Origin: Clostridiales bacterium | GTDB lineage: Bacteria; Bacillota; Clostridia; Christensenellales; Aristaeellaceae | Assembly: GCA_015056365.1 (NCBI GenBank) | Contig: SVGM01000001.1 | Location: 62,001 to 126,000, forward strand | DNA length: 64,000 bases | Reading direction: 5' to 3' | Part shown: positions 52,013 to 61,248 of the stretch, in pieces | Layout: each line of letters starts with the position of its first letter | Numbering within the stretch: the first letter of the stretch is position 1 | Notes under the pieces: model-generated | The model's input: only the letters and a program-made list of their open reading frames with translations | Told to the model about the DNA's origin: nothing | Database searches by the model: none | Translations under genes and position numbers: made by a program

Positions 52013-53320
52013 ATGAAACTCAACATCAAACGTACCCTTCTGGTGGGTATGGCGTTTCTGTCTATCAGCGCCTTCTGGCAGCTGTATGACAACGTGGTCC
52101 CGTTGATCCTGAAAAACACTTTCAATATGCGCGATGACATTTCCGGTGTGATCATGGCGCTGGACAATGTGCTTGCGCTTTTCCTGCTGCCCCTGTTTGG
52201 CAAGCTGTCGGACAATGTGCGTACCCCGCTGGGTAAGCGCCGTCCCTTTATCTTTTTCGGTACCGCCTGCGCTGTGGTGCTAATGAACCTGCTGCCCGTC
52301 ATGGAGCATAAGATGGCACTGCTCCCCTTTGTGCTGGTTCTGGGGCTTCTGCTCATCAGCATGGGTACGTATCGTTCCCCTGCCGTTGCGCTGATGCCTG
52401 ACGTAACGCCCAAGCCCCTGCGTTCCAAGGGCAACGCCATCATCAATCTGATGGGTGCGCTGGGCGGCGTGTTTACGCTGGTCATCACCAGTATACTGGT
52501 CGGAACGCAGGCCGATGGACGGCCTGACTATCAGCCGCTGTTTATCGCCGTATCCATCCTGATGGTGATTGCCGTGCTGATCCTTCTGTTCTTCGTGAAG
52601 GAAAACAAGCTGGCCGCAGAAGCTGCTGCAATCAACGAAGCACTGGACGCAGAAAACACCGACGTGGCTGAAGCAGTGACCAAGGCGGATCAGGGGATGA
52701 ACGCGCTGCCCAAGGAGCTGCGCACCAGCCTGATGCTGATCCTTGTCTCTGTTTTCTTCTGGTTCATGGGTTATAACGCCGTAACCACTGCCTTTACCAA
52801 ATATGTCTCCGTACAGTGGGGCTACGACCTGGCAGATGCATCCCGGTGCCTGATGGTCGGCACTGTGGCTGCTGTGCTCAGTTACCTGCCTGTGGGTATC
52901 CTTTCTTCCCGCTTCGGCCGCAAGCGCATGATCCAAGTGGGCGTTGTGATACTGGCTCTCGCCTTTACTGCCGCCGCCTTCTTCTCCACCTTCAGCGCCG
53001 CAGTGTATGTCGTCTTTGCGCTGGTGGGCGTCGCCTGGGCCATGATCAACGTCAATTCCTATCCTATGGTGGTGGAGATCAGCAAGAGCGGCGACGTAGG
53101 AAAATATACCGGTTACTACTACACCTTCTCCATGGCTGCACAGATCATCACCCCCATCCTCAGCGGCATCCTTTTGCAGAACGTGGGCTACTTCACCCTG
53201 ATGCCCTACGGTGCCATCATGGTGGCCATTTCCTTTGTGACCATCACCCTGACCCGTCACGGCGACAGCAAGCCCGAGCCGCCCAAGGACAAGCTGGAAG
53301 CCTTCATGGATCCCGAGTGA
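52013..53320 (+). CDS. MFS transporter, GPH/SLC45-like sugar carrier
   Basis: A 435-residue protein with 12 predicted helices. The loop RTPLGKRRPFIFFGT (about residues 65-79) matches the R-x-x-x-G-R/K-R-R-P motif of SLC45/GPH-like sugar carriers, and LFGKLSDN precedes it. A second-half loop SSRFGRKRMIQVG repeats the signature. ATG 52013 follows GGAGG by nine bases; upstream in-frame codons lie over the promoter. It is the first gene of an operon with a GDPD and a YARHG protein. A sugar or sugar-alcohol substrate is likely; none can be named. Confidence 0.9.
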   Translation: MKLNIKRTLLVGMAFLSISAFWQLYDNVVPLILKNTFNMRDDISGVIMALDNVLALFLLPLFGKLSDNVRTPLGKRRPFIFFGTACAVVLMNLLPVMEHKMALLPFVLVLGLLLISMGTYRSPAVALMPDVTPKPLRSKGNAIINLMGALGGVFTLVITSILVGTQADGRPDYQPLFIAVSILMVIAVLILLFFVKENKLAAEAAAINEALDAENTDVAEAVTKADQGMNALPKELRTSLMLILVSVFFWFMGYNAVTTAFTKYVSVQWGYDLADASRCLMVGTVAAVLSYLPVGILSSRFGRKRMIQVGVVILALAFTAAAFFSTFSAAVYVVFALVGVAWAMINVNSYPMVVEISKSGDVGKYTGYYYTFSMAAQIITPILSGILLQNVGYFTLMPYGAIMVAISFVTITLTRHGDSKPEPPKDKLEAFMDPE

Positions 53321-53363
53321 TGCTCAGTCTGTGACCCGCATTCTGTTAAGGAGATGACCAACC

Positions 53364-54191
53364 ATGATCCTGTTTTGGATTCTGGCGATTGTTTTGTTGC
53401 TTGCCGGACTGTATCTGCTTATGATCACCCCTTCGGATCAGCATCCTGACACTTCCATGCTGGAGGGTTGGCTCTATGCGCACCGCGGCCTGCACGACGG
53501 GAACAAAGAAATCCCCGAGAACAGCCTGGAAGCCTTCCGGCGGGCTGTGGAGAACGGCTACGGCATGGAACTGGACGTACAGCTAACGGCTGATGGCAAA
53601 CTGGTGGTATTCCACGATAAAACCCTTAAGCGGGTCTGCGGCGTGGACCATACGCTGTACAGCCTGACCTACGAAGAACTGAAGCAATTCCCTTTGCCGG
53701 ACGGTTCCCCCATCCCGCTGTTTTCTGAGGTGCTGACGCTTGTGAACGGACGCGTTCCGATGATCGTGGAGGTCAAGTATCACGGTCAGGTAACCGCCAT
53801 CGCCAAAGCGGCTCACGAAGCGCTGAAGCATTACGACGGCCCTTATTGTGTGGAATCCTTCCATCCACTGGCGGTACGCTATTTCCGCATGAATGCGCCT
53901 GATATCGTGCGCGGACAGCTGGCATACGGCGGCAAATGGAAGAAGGAGGACAACAGCCTGATCCTTCATTTCTGCATGAAGCATCTGCTGGTGAACGTCC
54001 TGTCCCGTCCGCATTTTGTGGCCTACTCCGTGCCTACGGATCATACCCTGTCCATGTGGCTGATGAAGCACTTTTTCAAGCCGCTGCTGGCCGCCTGGAC
54101 CATCCGCGATCAGCATACCCTTGATTCAGCCAGCGAGTATGACTTCCCCATTTTTGAGTTGTTTACCCCTGATGATTCCCAGTCCAGATAA
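53364..54191 (+). CDS. Membrane-anchored glycerophosphodiester phosphodiesterase
   Basis: A 275-residue protein. One N-terminal helix (about residues 3-21) anchors a GDPD barrel. The HRG start motif (His40-Arg41-Gly42), Glu52 (PENS), Glu69/Asp71 (MELDVQ) and His84 (FHD) are all present, so the metal and catalytic sites look intact. It hydrolyses glycerophosphodiesters, from lipid or teichoic-acid turnover, to glycerol-3-phosphate plus alcohol. AAGGAG precedes the start. It is co-transcribed with the MFS gene 43 bases upstream. Confidence 0.93.
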   Translation: MILFWILAIVLLLAGLYLLMITPSDQHPDTSMLEGWLYAHRGLHDGNKEIPENSLEAFRRAVENGYGMELDVQLTADGKLVVFHDKTLKRVCGVDHTLYSLTYEELKQFPLPDGSPIPLFSEVLTLVNGRVPMIVEVKYHGQVTAIAKAAHEALKHYDGPYCVESFHPLAVRYFRMNAPDIVRGQLAYGGKWKKEDNSLILHFCMKHLLVNVLSRPHFVAYSVPTDHTLSMWLMKHFFKPLLAAWTIRDQHTLDSASEYDFPIFELFTPDDSQSR

Positions 54192-54204
54192 GGTGTGATT
54201 GACG

Positions 54205-55104
54205 ATGAAAAAAGGACTTTCTCTTTTGCTTTGTCTCCTGCTGTGCATCGTGCTTCCTGTCGCTTCGCTGGCCGAGCTGAGTTACCTGATCGCTGACAGC
54301 GATTCCCGGAAGCTCAGCGAAGACGAGTTGTGGCAGTGGGACTACGAATCGCTGGGATACATTCTCAACGAGATCTTCGCGCGGCATGGGTACAACTTCA
54401 TCCCCGGTGAAAAATACGACTACTATTTCCGCTGCATGCCCTGGTACACCCCCAACGAAAATCCGGACAATCAGGCAGCCTGCTATCCCAAGCTCAACAG
54501 TGTAGAATGGTACAACGAGCAGCAGGTCAAAGAGGTCCGGCGCCAGATGCGTGCCACCAACAACTACAATCCAGGCGGCAAGTCGGTATGGGATTATTTC
54601 TCCAGCGGCTTTGATACCCTGCAAGGCTTTGAATATCTCCAGCTCAAGGCTGGGCAGAAGCTGGCGGTCTACTCCGCGCCCAGTCGCAGTTCCTGGCAAG
54701 GCGCCAACGGTAAGGCCAAAGTAAGCACCAACGGCAATGTTTGGGCCGCAGGCTGGGAAAACGGCTGGCTTTTGATCATGTACGAAACCAACAGCGGCTC
54801 TGTGCGCGTGGGCTATGTTGACTCCGGCGACATCAAGGGCAACGTAACGGAAAACCGCCGGCTGACCTATGACTATTCCCCCGCCACCGTGAACGCCCGC
54901 TGTACGCTGACGGACGATCCCGCACGTACGAATTCTTCTATTGTCATTCTGCAGCCCGGACAGACCGTCACCTACCTGAGCAGCTACTTCAACCGCAGCG
55001 CCTGGGACTACGTGGAGACGATCGCCGAAGGAAAAACCGTGCGCGGCTTTATTCCTGCTGGCTGCCTGGATATCGCTCAGTCAGATGACACACTGGGCAA
55101 ATAA
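54205..55104 (+). CDS. Secreted YARHG-domain protein with SH3-like C-terminal region
   Basis: A 299-residue protein. Signal peptide (1-22). The YARHG domain (about residues 35-115) contains LGYILNEIFARHGYNF and later WY...EVRRQMR, as in this family of cell-envelope proteins. The C-terminal part has two SH3-like stretches (LKAGQKLAVYSAPSR; LTDDPARTNSSIVILQPGQT) typical of wall-binding modules. ATG 54205 is preferred over TTG 54199. A role in binding the cell wall is inferred. It closes the operon. Confidence 0.87.
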   Translation: MKKGLSLLLCLLLCIVLPVASLAELSYLIADSDSRKLSEDELWQWDYESLGYILNEIFARHGYNFIPGEKYDYYFRCMPWYTPNENPDNQAACYPKLNSVEWYNEQQVKEVRRQMRATNNYNPGGKSVWDYFSSGFDTLQGFEYLQLKAGQKLAVYSAPSRSSWQGANGKAKVSTNGNVWAAGWENGWLLIMYETNSGSVRVGYVDSGDIKGNVTENRRLTYDYSPATVNARCTLTDDPARTNSSIVILQPGQTVTYLSSYFNRSAWDYVETIAEGKTVRGFIPAGCLDIAQSDDTLGK

Positions 55105-55123
55105 GCCAACACCGCATATCCTT

Positions 55124-55161
55124 TTTTTGGGGGCATATTGCAAGCAATATGCCCCCAAAAA
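55124..55161. repeat. 18-bp perfect inverted repeat abutting the glyS promoter
   Basis: TTTTTGGGGGCATATTGC and GCAATATGCCCCCAAAAA are separated by only AA. A-tracts follow rather than a U-run on the plus strand, so it is not a classic terminator of the upstream operon, though an exceptionally stable hairpin could still stop or stabilise transcripts. It ends two bases before the -35 of glyS, so an operator role is also possible. Confidence 0.85.
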
Positions 55162-55163
55162 TC

Positions 55164-55192
55164 TTGACAAACCCTGTCTGCAACGCTATGAT
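55164..55192 (+). promoter_or_regulatory. glyS promoter
   Basis: TTGACA (55164-55169), 17 bases, TATGAT (55187-55192). The leader is only about 30 bases, too short for a T-box. Confidence 0.85.
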
Positions 55193-55227
55193 GTAACAGA
55201 TTATGATCATTCAGGGAGGCACTTCCA

Positions 55228-56607
55228 ATGGCAGCATTAACCATGGACAAATTGGTTGCGCTCTGTAAGGGGCGCGGTTTTATCTACCCCGGCAGCGAGA
55301 TCTACGGCGGTCTGGCCAATAGCTGGGACTACGGCCCTCTGGGCGTAGAGTTCAAGAACAATGTAAAAAAGGCCTGGTGGCAGAAGTTCGTTCAGGAAAG
55401 CAAGTACAATGTGGGTCTGGACGCTGCCATCCTGATGAACCGCGAGGTCTGGGTGGCTTCCGGTCACGTGGGCGGCTTCAACGATCCGCTGATGGACTGC
55501 AAGGCCTGCAAGGCCCGTTTCCGTGCTGACAAGCTGATCGAGGACTTCACCGAGGGCGCCGAGACCGGCGACGGCTGGACCAACGCCGAGCTGGAAGCCT
55601 ACATCAACGAGCACGACATCGTCTGCCCCACCTGTGGCAAGAAGGACTTCACCGGCATCCGTCAGTTCAACCTGATGTTCAAGACCCATGCCGGCGTTAC
55701 CGAGAACTCCACCAACGAGATCTATCTCCGTCCCGAAACCGCTCAGGGTATTTTCGTCAACTTCCAGAACGTCATGCGCGCCACCCGCAAGAAGCTGCCC
55801 GCTGGTATTGCCCAGATCGGTAAGAGCTTCCGCAACGAAATCACCCCCGGCAACTTCATCTTCCGTGTGCGTGAATTCGAACAGATGGAGCTGGAATTCT
55901 TCTGCAAGCCCGGTGAGGATCTGGAATGGTTCAACTACTGGCGCGCTTTCTGCCGCGATTGGCTGCTGAGCCTTGGCATCAAAGAGGAGAGCCTCAGACT
56001 CCGCGACCACGAGCCCGAGAAGCTGGCCTTCTATTCCAAGGCCACCACGGACTTCGAGTTCCTCTTCCCCTTCGGCTGGGGCGAACTGTGGGGCATCGCT
56101 GACCGTACCGACTACGACCTGACCCAGCATCAGGAGCACTCCGGCAAGGGCATGGAGTATATGGATCCCACCACCAACGAGAAGTTCGTACCCTACTGCA
56201 TTGAGCCTTCTCTGGGCGTGGATCGTATGGTGCTTGCCTTCCTGTGCAACGCCTACGAAGAGGAAGAGCTGGAAGGAGGCGACGTGCGCACTGTGCTGCA
56301 CCTGCATCCGGCGCTGGCTCCCTACAAGTGCGCTGTGCTGCCCCTGCAGAAGAACAAGCTGGGCGGCCTGGCCACCGAGATCTACGAGAAGCTCTCCAAG
56401 CACTTTATGGTGGAGTACGACGAGACCGGCTCCATCGGCAAGCGCTATCGCCGTCAGGATGAGATCGGCACTCCCTTCTGCATCTGCGTGGACTTCGAGA
56501 CCGAAGAGACTCAGTCCGTCACCGTGCGCGACCGTGACACCATGACCCAGGAGCGCGTGAAGATCGAAGATCTGCCCGCCTACATCCAGAGCAAGATGGT
56601 GTTCTGA
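55228..56607 (+). CDS. glyS: Glycyl-tRNA synthetase, dimeric class II type
   Basis: A 459-residue enzyme charging tRNA-Gly; the alpha2 type, not the GlyQ/GlyS tetramer. Start: [20 protein letters not shown]. Cys pairs CKACK (~92-96) and CPTCGK (~133-138) are the zinc-like knuckle found in bacterial members. Class II motif 2 lies in [20 protein letters not shown] (~208-227), motif 3 in [14 protein letters not shown] (~330-343). The C-terminal anticodon-binding domain begins at ~355 ([15 protein letters not shown]). Strong codon bias fits a housekeeping gene. Confidence 0.97.
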   Translation: MAALTMDKLVALCKGRGFIYPGSEIYGGLANSWDYGPLGVEFKNNVKKAWWQKFVQESKYNVGLDAAILMNREVWVASGHVGGFNDPLMDCKACKARFRADKLIEDFTEGAETGDGWTNAELEAYINEHDIVCPTCGKKDFTGIRQFNLMFKTHAGVTENSTNEIYLRPETAQGIFVNFQNVMRATRKKLPAGIAQIGKSFRNEITPGNFIFRVREFEQMELEFFCKPGEDLEWFNYWRAFCRDWLLSLGIKEESLRLRDHEPEKLAFYSKATTDFEFLFPFGWGELWGIADRTDYDLTQHQEHSGKGMEYMDPTTNEKFVPYCIEPSLGVDRMVLAFLCNAYEEEELEGGDVRTVLHLHPALAPYKCAVLPLQKNKLGGLATEIYEKLSKHFMVEYDETGSIGKRYRRQDEIGTPFCICVDFETEETQSVTVRDRDTMTQERVKIEDLPAYIQSKMVF

Positions 56608-56627
56608 TTTTTGACCCGTTGAATTTC

Positions 56628-56665
56628 AAAGGCGCTCAGCTAAGGATCTGCTGAGCGCCTTTTCC
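56628..56665 (+). terminator. Intrinsic terminator of glyS
   Basis: AAAGGCGCTCAGC pairs with GCTGAGCGCCTTT, followed by TCCTTTTT. Confidence 0.88.
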
Positions 56666-56703
56666 TTTTTCGTCCGATCCCTATACCGTACCGCCGCCAT
56701 CTG

Positions 56704-56712
56704 TGATATAAT
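56704..56712 (+). promoter_or_regulatory. Extended -10 promoter of the 56747 gene
   Basis: TGATATAAT (56704-56712) is a consensus extended -10; the -35 is poor. Confidence 0.55.
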
Positions 56713-56746
56713 GACAGCGAAATGCGAAGCAAGGAGTACGAATGCG

Positions 56747-58357
56747 ATGGAACAACAAACAGTCAAACGCCGTCTGAGGATTGACAGACGACTGCTTTGC
56801 CTGGCGATCATTCTGGGCTTGTTTTTTTCGATTCTCACCGTAACAGGCGGCGAGCTAAGAACGCACGGTGAATTTCAAGCGTTCTCGTGGATGAACGCGG
56901 TCATGCTGCTGGTATGGATGCTGGTATACGGAGCGGCGCTGTATCTGCTGTTCAGCCTTGCCAACCTGCAGGCGAATCGAAGCCCGAAGAAGGAATCGCT
57001 GCTTGGCAGGATCACCGGCAACGGCTTTCTGGTCTTTCTCCTCCTGCTATTCTGCTGGGTGCCGGTATGGCTGGCGTTCTGGCCTGGTCATTTCTCTGCG
57101 GATTCACTGACGCAATTCTATTCCTACTACAACGAGGATCACTCCACCCACCATCCGCTGATCCACACCCTTGTGCTGGGCGCTTGCCTGATGCTGGGGA
57201 TCGACCTGAGCCCCGAAGGCTATGCCACCAACGGTCTGGCGCTCTATTGCGGCATCCAGATGGTGGTGGTCGCCGGCTGCGTGGCATATGCCTGCTGGTG
57301 GATGAAGCGCAGGGGCGTACCGGTTTGGGCACGGCTGATTGTTACGCTGCTGTTTGCGCTGAACCCCTTCTATGCACCCTGGACGTTCTATTCGCAAAAA
57401 GACGTGATCTTTGGCGTGCTGGTGATGGTTTTCTGCCTTCAGCTGGTCGACCTGTGGCGCTTTGGCATGAAACCGCTCCGGCTGATCAGCTTCGTGCTCA
57501 TCGCTGTGCTGATGATGCTTTTCCGCAACAACGGCATCTATGCCCTGGCGCTGCTGATCCCCTTCGTGCTTTGGTGGGCGAAAGGCAAGCGGATCGGAAT
57601 GACCGCTTTGCTGGCAGGATGCATGGCGCTGTATATCGCCGTCAACAGCTTGATGGTCAACGTACTGGATGCTGAAAAAGGCAGCAATGTGGAAATCCTT
57701 TCCGTGCCGCTGCAGCAGATCGCCCGTACCCTGAAAGTGGACCCGGACGCCGTCGCGGTGGATACGGAAGGCGTCATCGAAACGCTCTACTGGGACGTCA
57801 ATCCAGCGGATGCATACCATGAAATGATCTCCGACCCGGTGAAGTGGCCGGTGGACTATGAGCTGCTAGACGAGAACATCCCCGGGCTGCTGTCGCTGTG
57901 GTTCCGAATGGGTGCCGGCCATCTGAAACCCTATGCCGAGGCCTTCCTGATCCAGAACCAGCCGTATCTACTCCCCTATTCGGAGATGCTGTACCATTTC
58001 GACTTCTCGGTAAACCAGATCGAATGGTTCCCCATTGAACAGACGTCCTTCCTGCCGCAGCTTCGCGCCGCCTATGAAACCTACGACCAGTCGCTGCGTT
58101 TCCTGAACATTCCCGGCACACACCTGTTTGCGGACGCCGCCTTCTATGTATGGCTGTGCATTGCCGGCTTCGGCTATGCCTGCTACCGTCAAAAACGCGG
58201 GCTGATGATGGCCTTGGGCTTCCTGCTGGCCATTTGGATCACCTGCCTGCTGGGACCGGTAGCGATCATGCGGTACATGCTGGGCCTGTTCTATACCGTG
58301 CCGGTGCTGATCGCCTGTCTATTGATTCCTCAGGGAAGCCCCTTCGAAGAAAAGTAA
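56747..58357 (+). CDS. Polytopic membrane protein (DUF6020-like, GT-C topology)
   Basis: A 536-residue protein with about 12 hydrophobic segments. After helix 3, WLAFWPGHFSADSLTQFYSY and NEDHSTHHPLIHTLVLG form an external loop rich in Asp/His, as in GT-C-type enzymes using lipid-linked donors. A soluble loop (~315-450) lies between late helices. The family name is recalled, not searched; I cannot assign a function. ATG 56747 with AAGGAG 10 bases upstream was chosen; it is monocistronic. Compare the gene at 2353-4101. Confidence 0.75.
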   Translation: MEQQTVKRRLRIDRRLLCLAIILGLFFSILTVTGGELRTHGEFQAFSWMNAVMLLVWMLVYGAALYLLFSLANLQANRSPKKESLLGRITGNGFLVFLLLLFCWVPVWLAFWPGHFSADSLTQFYSYYNEDHSTHHPLIHTLVLGACLMLGIDLSPEGYATNGLALYCGIQMVVVAGCVAYACWWMKRRGVPVWARLIVTLLFALNPFYAPWTFYSQKDVIFGVLVMVFCLQLVDLWRFGMKPLRLISFVLIAVLMMLFRNNGIYALALLIPFVLWWAKGKRIGMTALLAGCMALYIAVNSLMVNVLDAEKGSNVEILSVPLQQIARTLKVDPDAVAVDTEGVIETLYWDVNPADAYHEMISDPVKWPVDYELLDENIPGLLSLWFRMGAGHLKPYAEAFLIQNQPYLLPYSEMLYHFDFSVNQIEWFPIEQTSFLPQLRAAYETYDQSLRFLNIPGTHLFADAAFYVWLCIAGFGYACYRQKRGLMMALGFLLAIWITCLLGPVAIMRYMLGLFYTVPVLIACLLIPQGSPFEEK

Positions 58358-58365
58358 CACACATG

Positions 58366-58407
58366 AAAACAGCCGCTTTTCGGCCAATCGGTCAAAAGCG
58401 GCTGTTT
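58366..58407. terminator. Hairpin between the convergent 56747 and htrA genes
   Basis: AAACAGCCGCTTTT pairs with AAAAGCGGCTGTTT. The U-rich ends on both strands suit a shared terminator. Confidence 0.8.
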
Positions 58408-58416
58408 GATATTTAC

Positions 58417-59694
58417 TTACTGTTCCACACTGTCCAGAATGGCCAGTTCAACGGTAAGATCCATGTACTCGCCTTCGGGAATGTCCTCAAAGGTTTCCAT
58501 CTCGCCAAGGCCTTCCACACGGTAGATCTTCATCGCAGCGGTATCGCCGGCTTTCTTGTTCTGCAGGATGTTGATCATCTCCGTGGTGCTCTTGACGATG
58601 GTGCCGTCTACTTCCACCACGATGTCTCCAGGGAGCAGACCTGCCTTTTCAGCAGGAGAACCGGCTTCCACCGCGGTGATATAGGCGCCGCGAGGCAGGT
58701 CGCCATTGGCAACCGCTGCAAGGCTGGTGTTCAGATTAGCAACGGTCACGCCAATGCGGGGCTTGGTGCCGGTGGTAAGGCTGGTATTGTTCTGGCTGTC
58801 GGCCGAAGATGTGTTTGCCTTGCTGAGCACATCCTCCAGCAGGGGCTTGGCTACATTGATGGGGATGGCCATGCCGATGCCCTCAACAGAAGTGGCGGAC
58901 ATATAGCTGCCGGTATACTTCATGGAAGGCACGCCGACCAGTTCACCCGCTACGTTGAACATACCGCCGCCGCTGTTGCCGGCGTTGATGGCTGCGTCGG
59001 TCTGGATCATCAGGTTCACGCTGTCGATCCGACGGCCGTATACGTCGGTAGTGGAGTTGGTAATCTCGCGGTTCAGGGCGGAAATGATGCCCACGGTGGT
59101 GGTGCCGGTAAAGCTTAGCGGATTGCCGATGCAGATGGCCCAGTCGCCAATGTTCAAAAGGTCGCTGTCGCCAAGCACCACAGGCTCAATGGGGAAGTTT
59201 CCAATCACCCTCAATACCGCCAGATCCAGCGTTTCGTCGGAACCCGCCAACTCAGCCTCATAGGTTTCTTCGCCAGAGACCACTTCCAGGCGGGTGGCGT
59301 CTTCCACCACATGATAGTTGGTCAACACATAGCCAGGAGCCACCACAACGCCGCTGCCGCTTCCGGTAAGCACCTCCTGAGGTTCACGGTCCTCGCGTCC
59401 ACCATAGCCATATCCGTAGCCATAGCCGAAGCCAAAGGGAAAGCCAAAGTAGTCATTGCTATTGCCATAGGAATACATGCTGTAATTGTTTACGCCGACT
59501 ACGCTGCCATGCACTTTCTGCACTGCCTCGGTGAACGGGCTGCTCACCACTGTGGCGGACTGGGAAAGCTGCACGCCTTCAGCGCCTGCAGACGCGCTTT
59601 GTTCAAAGAGAGAAGCGCCCAGGTTGAATACCAGCGCAAGGGTCATAACAATCGCAAAGGTCTTGCAAACGGTTTTCATGGTGTTGTGATTCAT
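58417..59694 (-). CDS. htrA: HtrA/DegP-type surface serine protease with PDZ domain
   Basis: A 425-residue protein. An N-terminal signal/anchor (about residues 6-30) precedes the S1C protease domain with His128 (TNYHVV), Asp157 (LDLAVL) and Ser241 (GNSGGG), a full triad. One PDZ domain follows (~315-400: GAYITAVEAGSPAEKAGLLP, GDIVVEVDGTIV). Between the anchor and protease lies a Gly/Tyr/Phe-rich insertion (FGFPFGFGYGYGYGYGGRED, 83-102). These proteases degrade or refold damaged exported proteins. AAGGGGG precedes the start. It is a single-gene unit next to the SCIFF genes. Confidence 0.93.
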   Translation of the reverse strand: MNHNTMKTVCKTFAIVMTLALVFNLGASLFEQSASAGAEGVQLSQSATVVSSPFTEAVQKVHGSVVGVNNYSMYSYGNSNDYFGFPFGFGYGYGYGYGGREDREPQEVLTGSGSGVVVAPGYVLTNYHVVEDATRLEVVSGEETYEAELAGSDETLDLAVLRVIGNFPIEPVVLGDSDLLNIGDWAICIGNPLSFTGTTTVGIISALNREITNSTTDVYGRRIDSVNLMIQTDAAINAGNSGGGMFNVAGELVGVPSMKYTGSYMSATSVEGIGMAIPINVAKPLLEDVLSKANTSSADSQNNTSLTTGTKPRIGVTVANLNTSLAAVANGDLPRGAYITAVEAGSPAEKAGLLPGDIVVEVDGTIVKSTTEMINILQNKKAGDTAAMKIYRVEGLGEMETFEDIPEGEYMDLTVELAILDSVEQ

Positions 59695-59804
59695 GTAATG
59701 ATCCCCCTTCCTTTGGTTTACAGCATCATCATATCATAAACTTTTGTCCATACCGTGAACAGAGCATGAATAGTCAATGCAAGTTTGAAAAACAAACGGT
59801 GAGA

Positions 59805-61160
59805 TCAGGCTTCCTGATCACTCTCGATGGCATAGATGGCCATGGCGCATTCCAGACGCTTCTGCTCCAGTTTGCACTCCATCTCATAAGGCTTGGCAAT
59901 ATCGCCGTTGAAAGCGTGTGCATTGGCCGCGCAGCCGCCGCTGCAGTAGAAGCGAGCCCAGCACTTCGAACACTTTTCCTTGTTCAGCACATTATTCTGC
60001 TGGAACTGGCGCTGAATATCCCGGTTAAAGCTGCCATCCACCACAGAGCCCATGCGCATGCCCTCTCGACCCACAAACTGGTGGCAGGGATAAATGTCGC
60101 CGTCTGCAGTGACCGCCACATATTCATTGCCGCTGCCGCAGCCGGTAAGGCGCTTTTTCAGGCAGGGGCCGCCGGTCAGATCCACCATGAAATGGAAGAA
60201 GCTGAACCACTTGCCATCCCGGCGATACTTAACATATTCACGGCCCAGACGCTCGTATTCGTCATACACGGTGGGCAGATCGCTTTCCTTGATGGCGTAG
60301 GGGCATTTTTCATCCGTCACCACCGGTTCAATGGACAGCTGTTCAAAGCCAAGATCCGCCAGATGCAGCACGTCGTTACCAAAGTCCAGATTATAGCCGG
60401 TGAAGGTGCCGCGCAGGTAGTAACGCTGCTGACCACGTTTCTCCACGAAACGCTTGGCTTTGTCGATGATCAGGTCATAGCTGCCCTTGCCGTTGGGTGT
60501 GGGACGCATACGGTCATGAACTTCCTTACGACCGTCAATGGAAATGACCACATTGTCCATTTCCTTGTTCAGGAAATCCGTCATCTCATCGTTGAGCAGC
60601 ACGGCGTTGGTGGTGGTGGTAAACTTGAACACTTTGCCGTGCTTTTTTTCCAGTTCGCGGCCATAAGCGACAACATCCTTGATCACCTGAAAGTTCATCA
60701 GAGGTTCGCCGCCAAAAAAGTCCACTTCCAGATTCTTGCGGTTGCCGCTGTGGGCCACCAGCCAGTCCAGCGCCTTTCGGCCCGTCTCGGCGGAGAGCAT
60801 GGTGCGGCTCGCCATATGATACTCGCCGGTATCGGCAAAGCAATACTTGCAGCGCAGATTGCAGTCGTGAGCCACCAGCAGACACATAGCCTTGACCACG
60901 CCGGTATCCACGGGCTCCACATGGCTGTAATCGTCATCCGTGTTCAGATAGCCCATATCCATCAGCTGCTTGAGCTCTTCAACGGTCTCCTCCACCTCTG
61001 CGCGGGGATATTTTCCCTCCAAGGCATTGGGGATATCCGCCTGAGCATCCTCCAGCATCAGCGCCAATACGTCATAGGCGACCGCGTCCAGCGACAGCAC
61101 CGCGCCGCTGCCCACATCCAGCGCCATGCGCTTATCCAGCGCCGTAAAAAGATGAATCAT
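59805..61160 (-). CDS. scfB: SCIFF-peptide radical SAM maturase
   Basis: A 451-residue enzyme. The radical SAM motif is CNLRCKYC (Cys100, Cys104, Cys107); FFGGEPLMNFQVIKD (~140) binds SAM. The SPASM region near the C-terminus holds auxiliary cluster Cys residues (CLKKRLTGCGSG, GDIYPCHQF, CSKCWARFYCSGGC). The N-terminal ~80 residues form the RRE-like recognition region typical of SCIFF maturases. The enzyme forms thioether links from Cys to Thr in the precursor peptide. ATG 61160 lies seven bases after GAGGAGG. It follows scfA by 88 bases, with a terminator-like hairpin between. Confidence 0.95.
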   Translation of the reverse strand: MIHLFTALDKRMALDVGSGAVLSLDAVAYDVLALMLEDAQADIPNALEGKYPRAEVEETVEELKQLMDMGYLNTDDDYSHVEPVDTGVVKAMCLLVAHDCNLRCKYCFADTGEYHMASRTMLSAETGRKALDWLVAHSGNRKNLEVDFFGGEPLMNFQVIKDVVAYGRELEKKHGKVFKFTTTTNAVLLNDEMTDFLNKEMDNVVISIDGRKEVHDRMRPTPNGKGSYDLIIDKAKRFVEKRGQQRYYLRGTFTGYNLDFGNDVLHLADLGFEQLSIEPVVTDEKCPYAIKESDLPTVYDEYERLGREYVKYRRDGKWFSFFHFMVDLTGGPCLKKRLTGCGSGNEYVAVTADGDIYPCHQFVGREGMRMGSVVDGSFNRDIQRQFQQNNVLNKEKCSKCWARFYCSGGCAANAHAFNGDIAKPYEMECKLEQKRLECAMAIYAIESDQEA

Positions 61161-61194
61161 ACCTGTACCTCCTCGTCTGTGCGCGCCCATGCGC

Positions 61195-61236
61195 AAAAAA
61201 GCACCGCATGGCGGCAAAGCTCATGCGGTTGCTTTT
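61195..61236 (-). terminator. Attenuating terminator between scfA and scfB
   Basis: Minus-strand AAAAGCAACCGCATG pairs with CATGCGGTGCTTTT (one bulged A), continuing into TTTTTT. Partial readthrough would give more peptide than enzyme mRNA. Confidence 0.8.
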
Positions 61237-61248
61237 CATGAATGTAAA

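Noticed and set aside
55193-55227. T-box leader of glyS
   Set aside because: The leader after the predicted promoter is only about 30 bases, with no room for stem I or an antiterminator.
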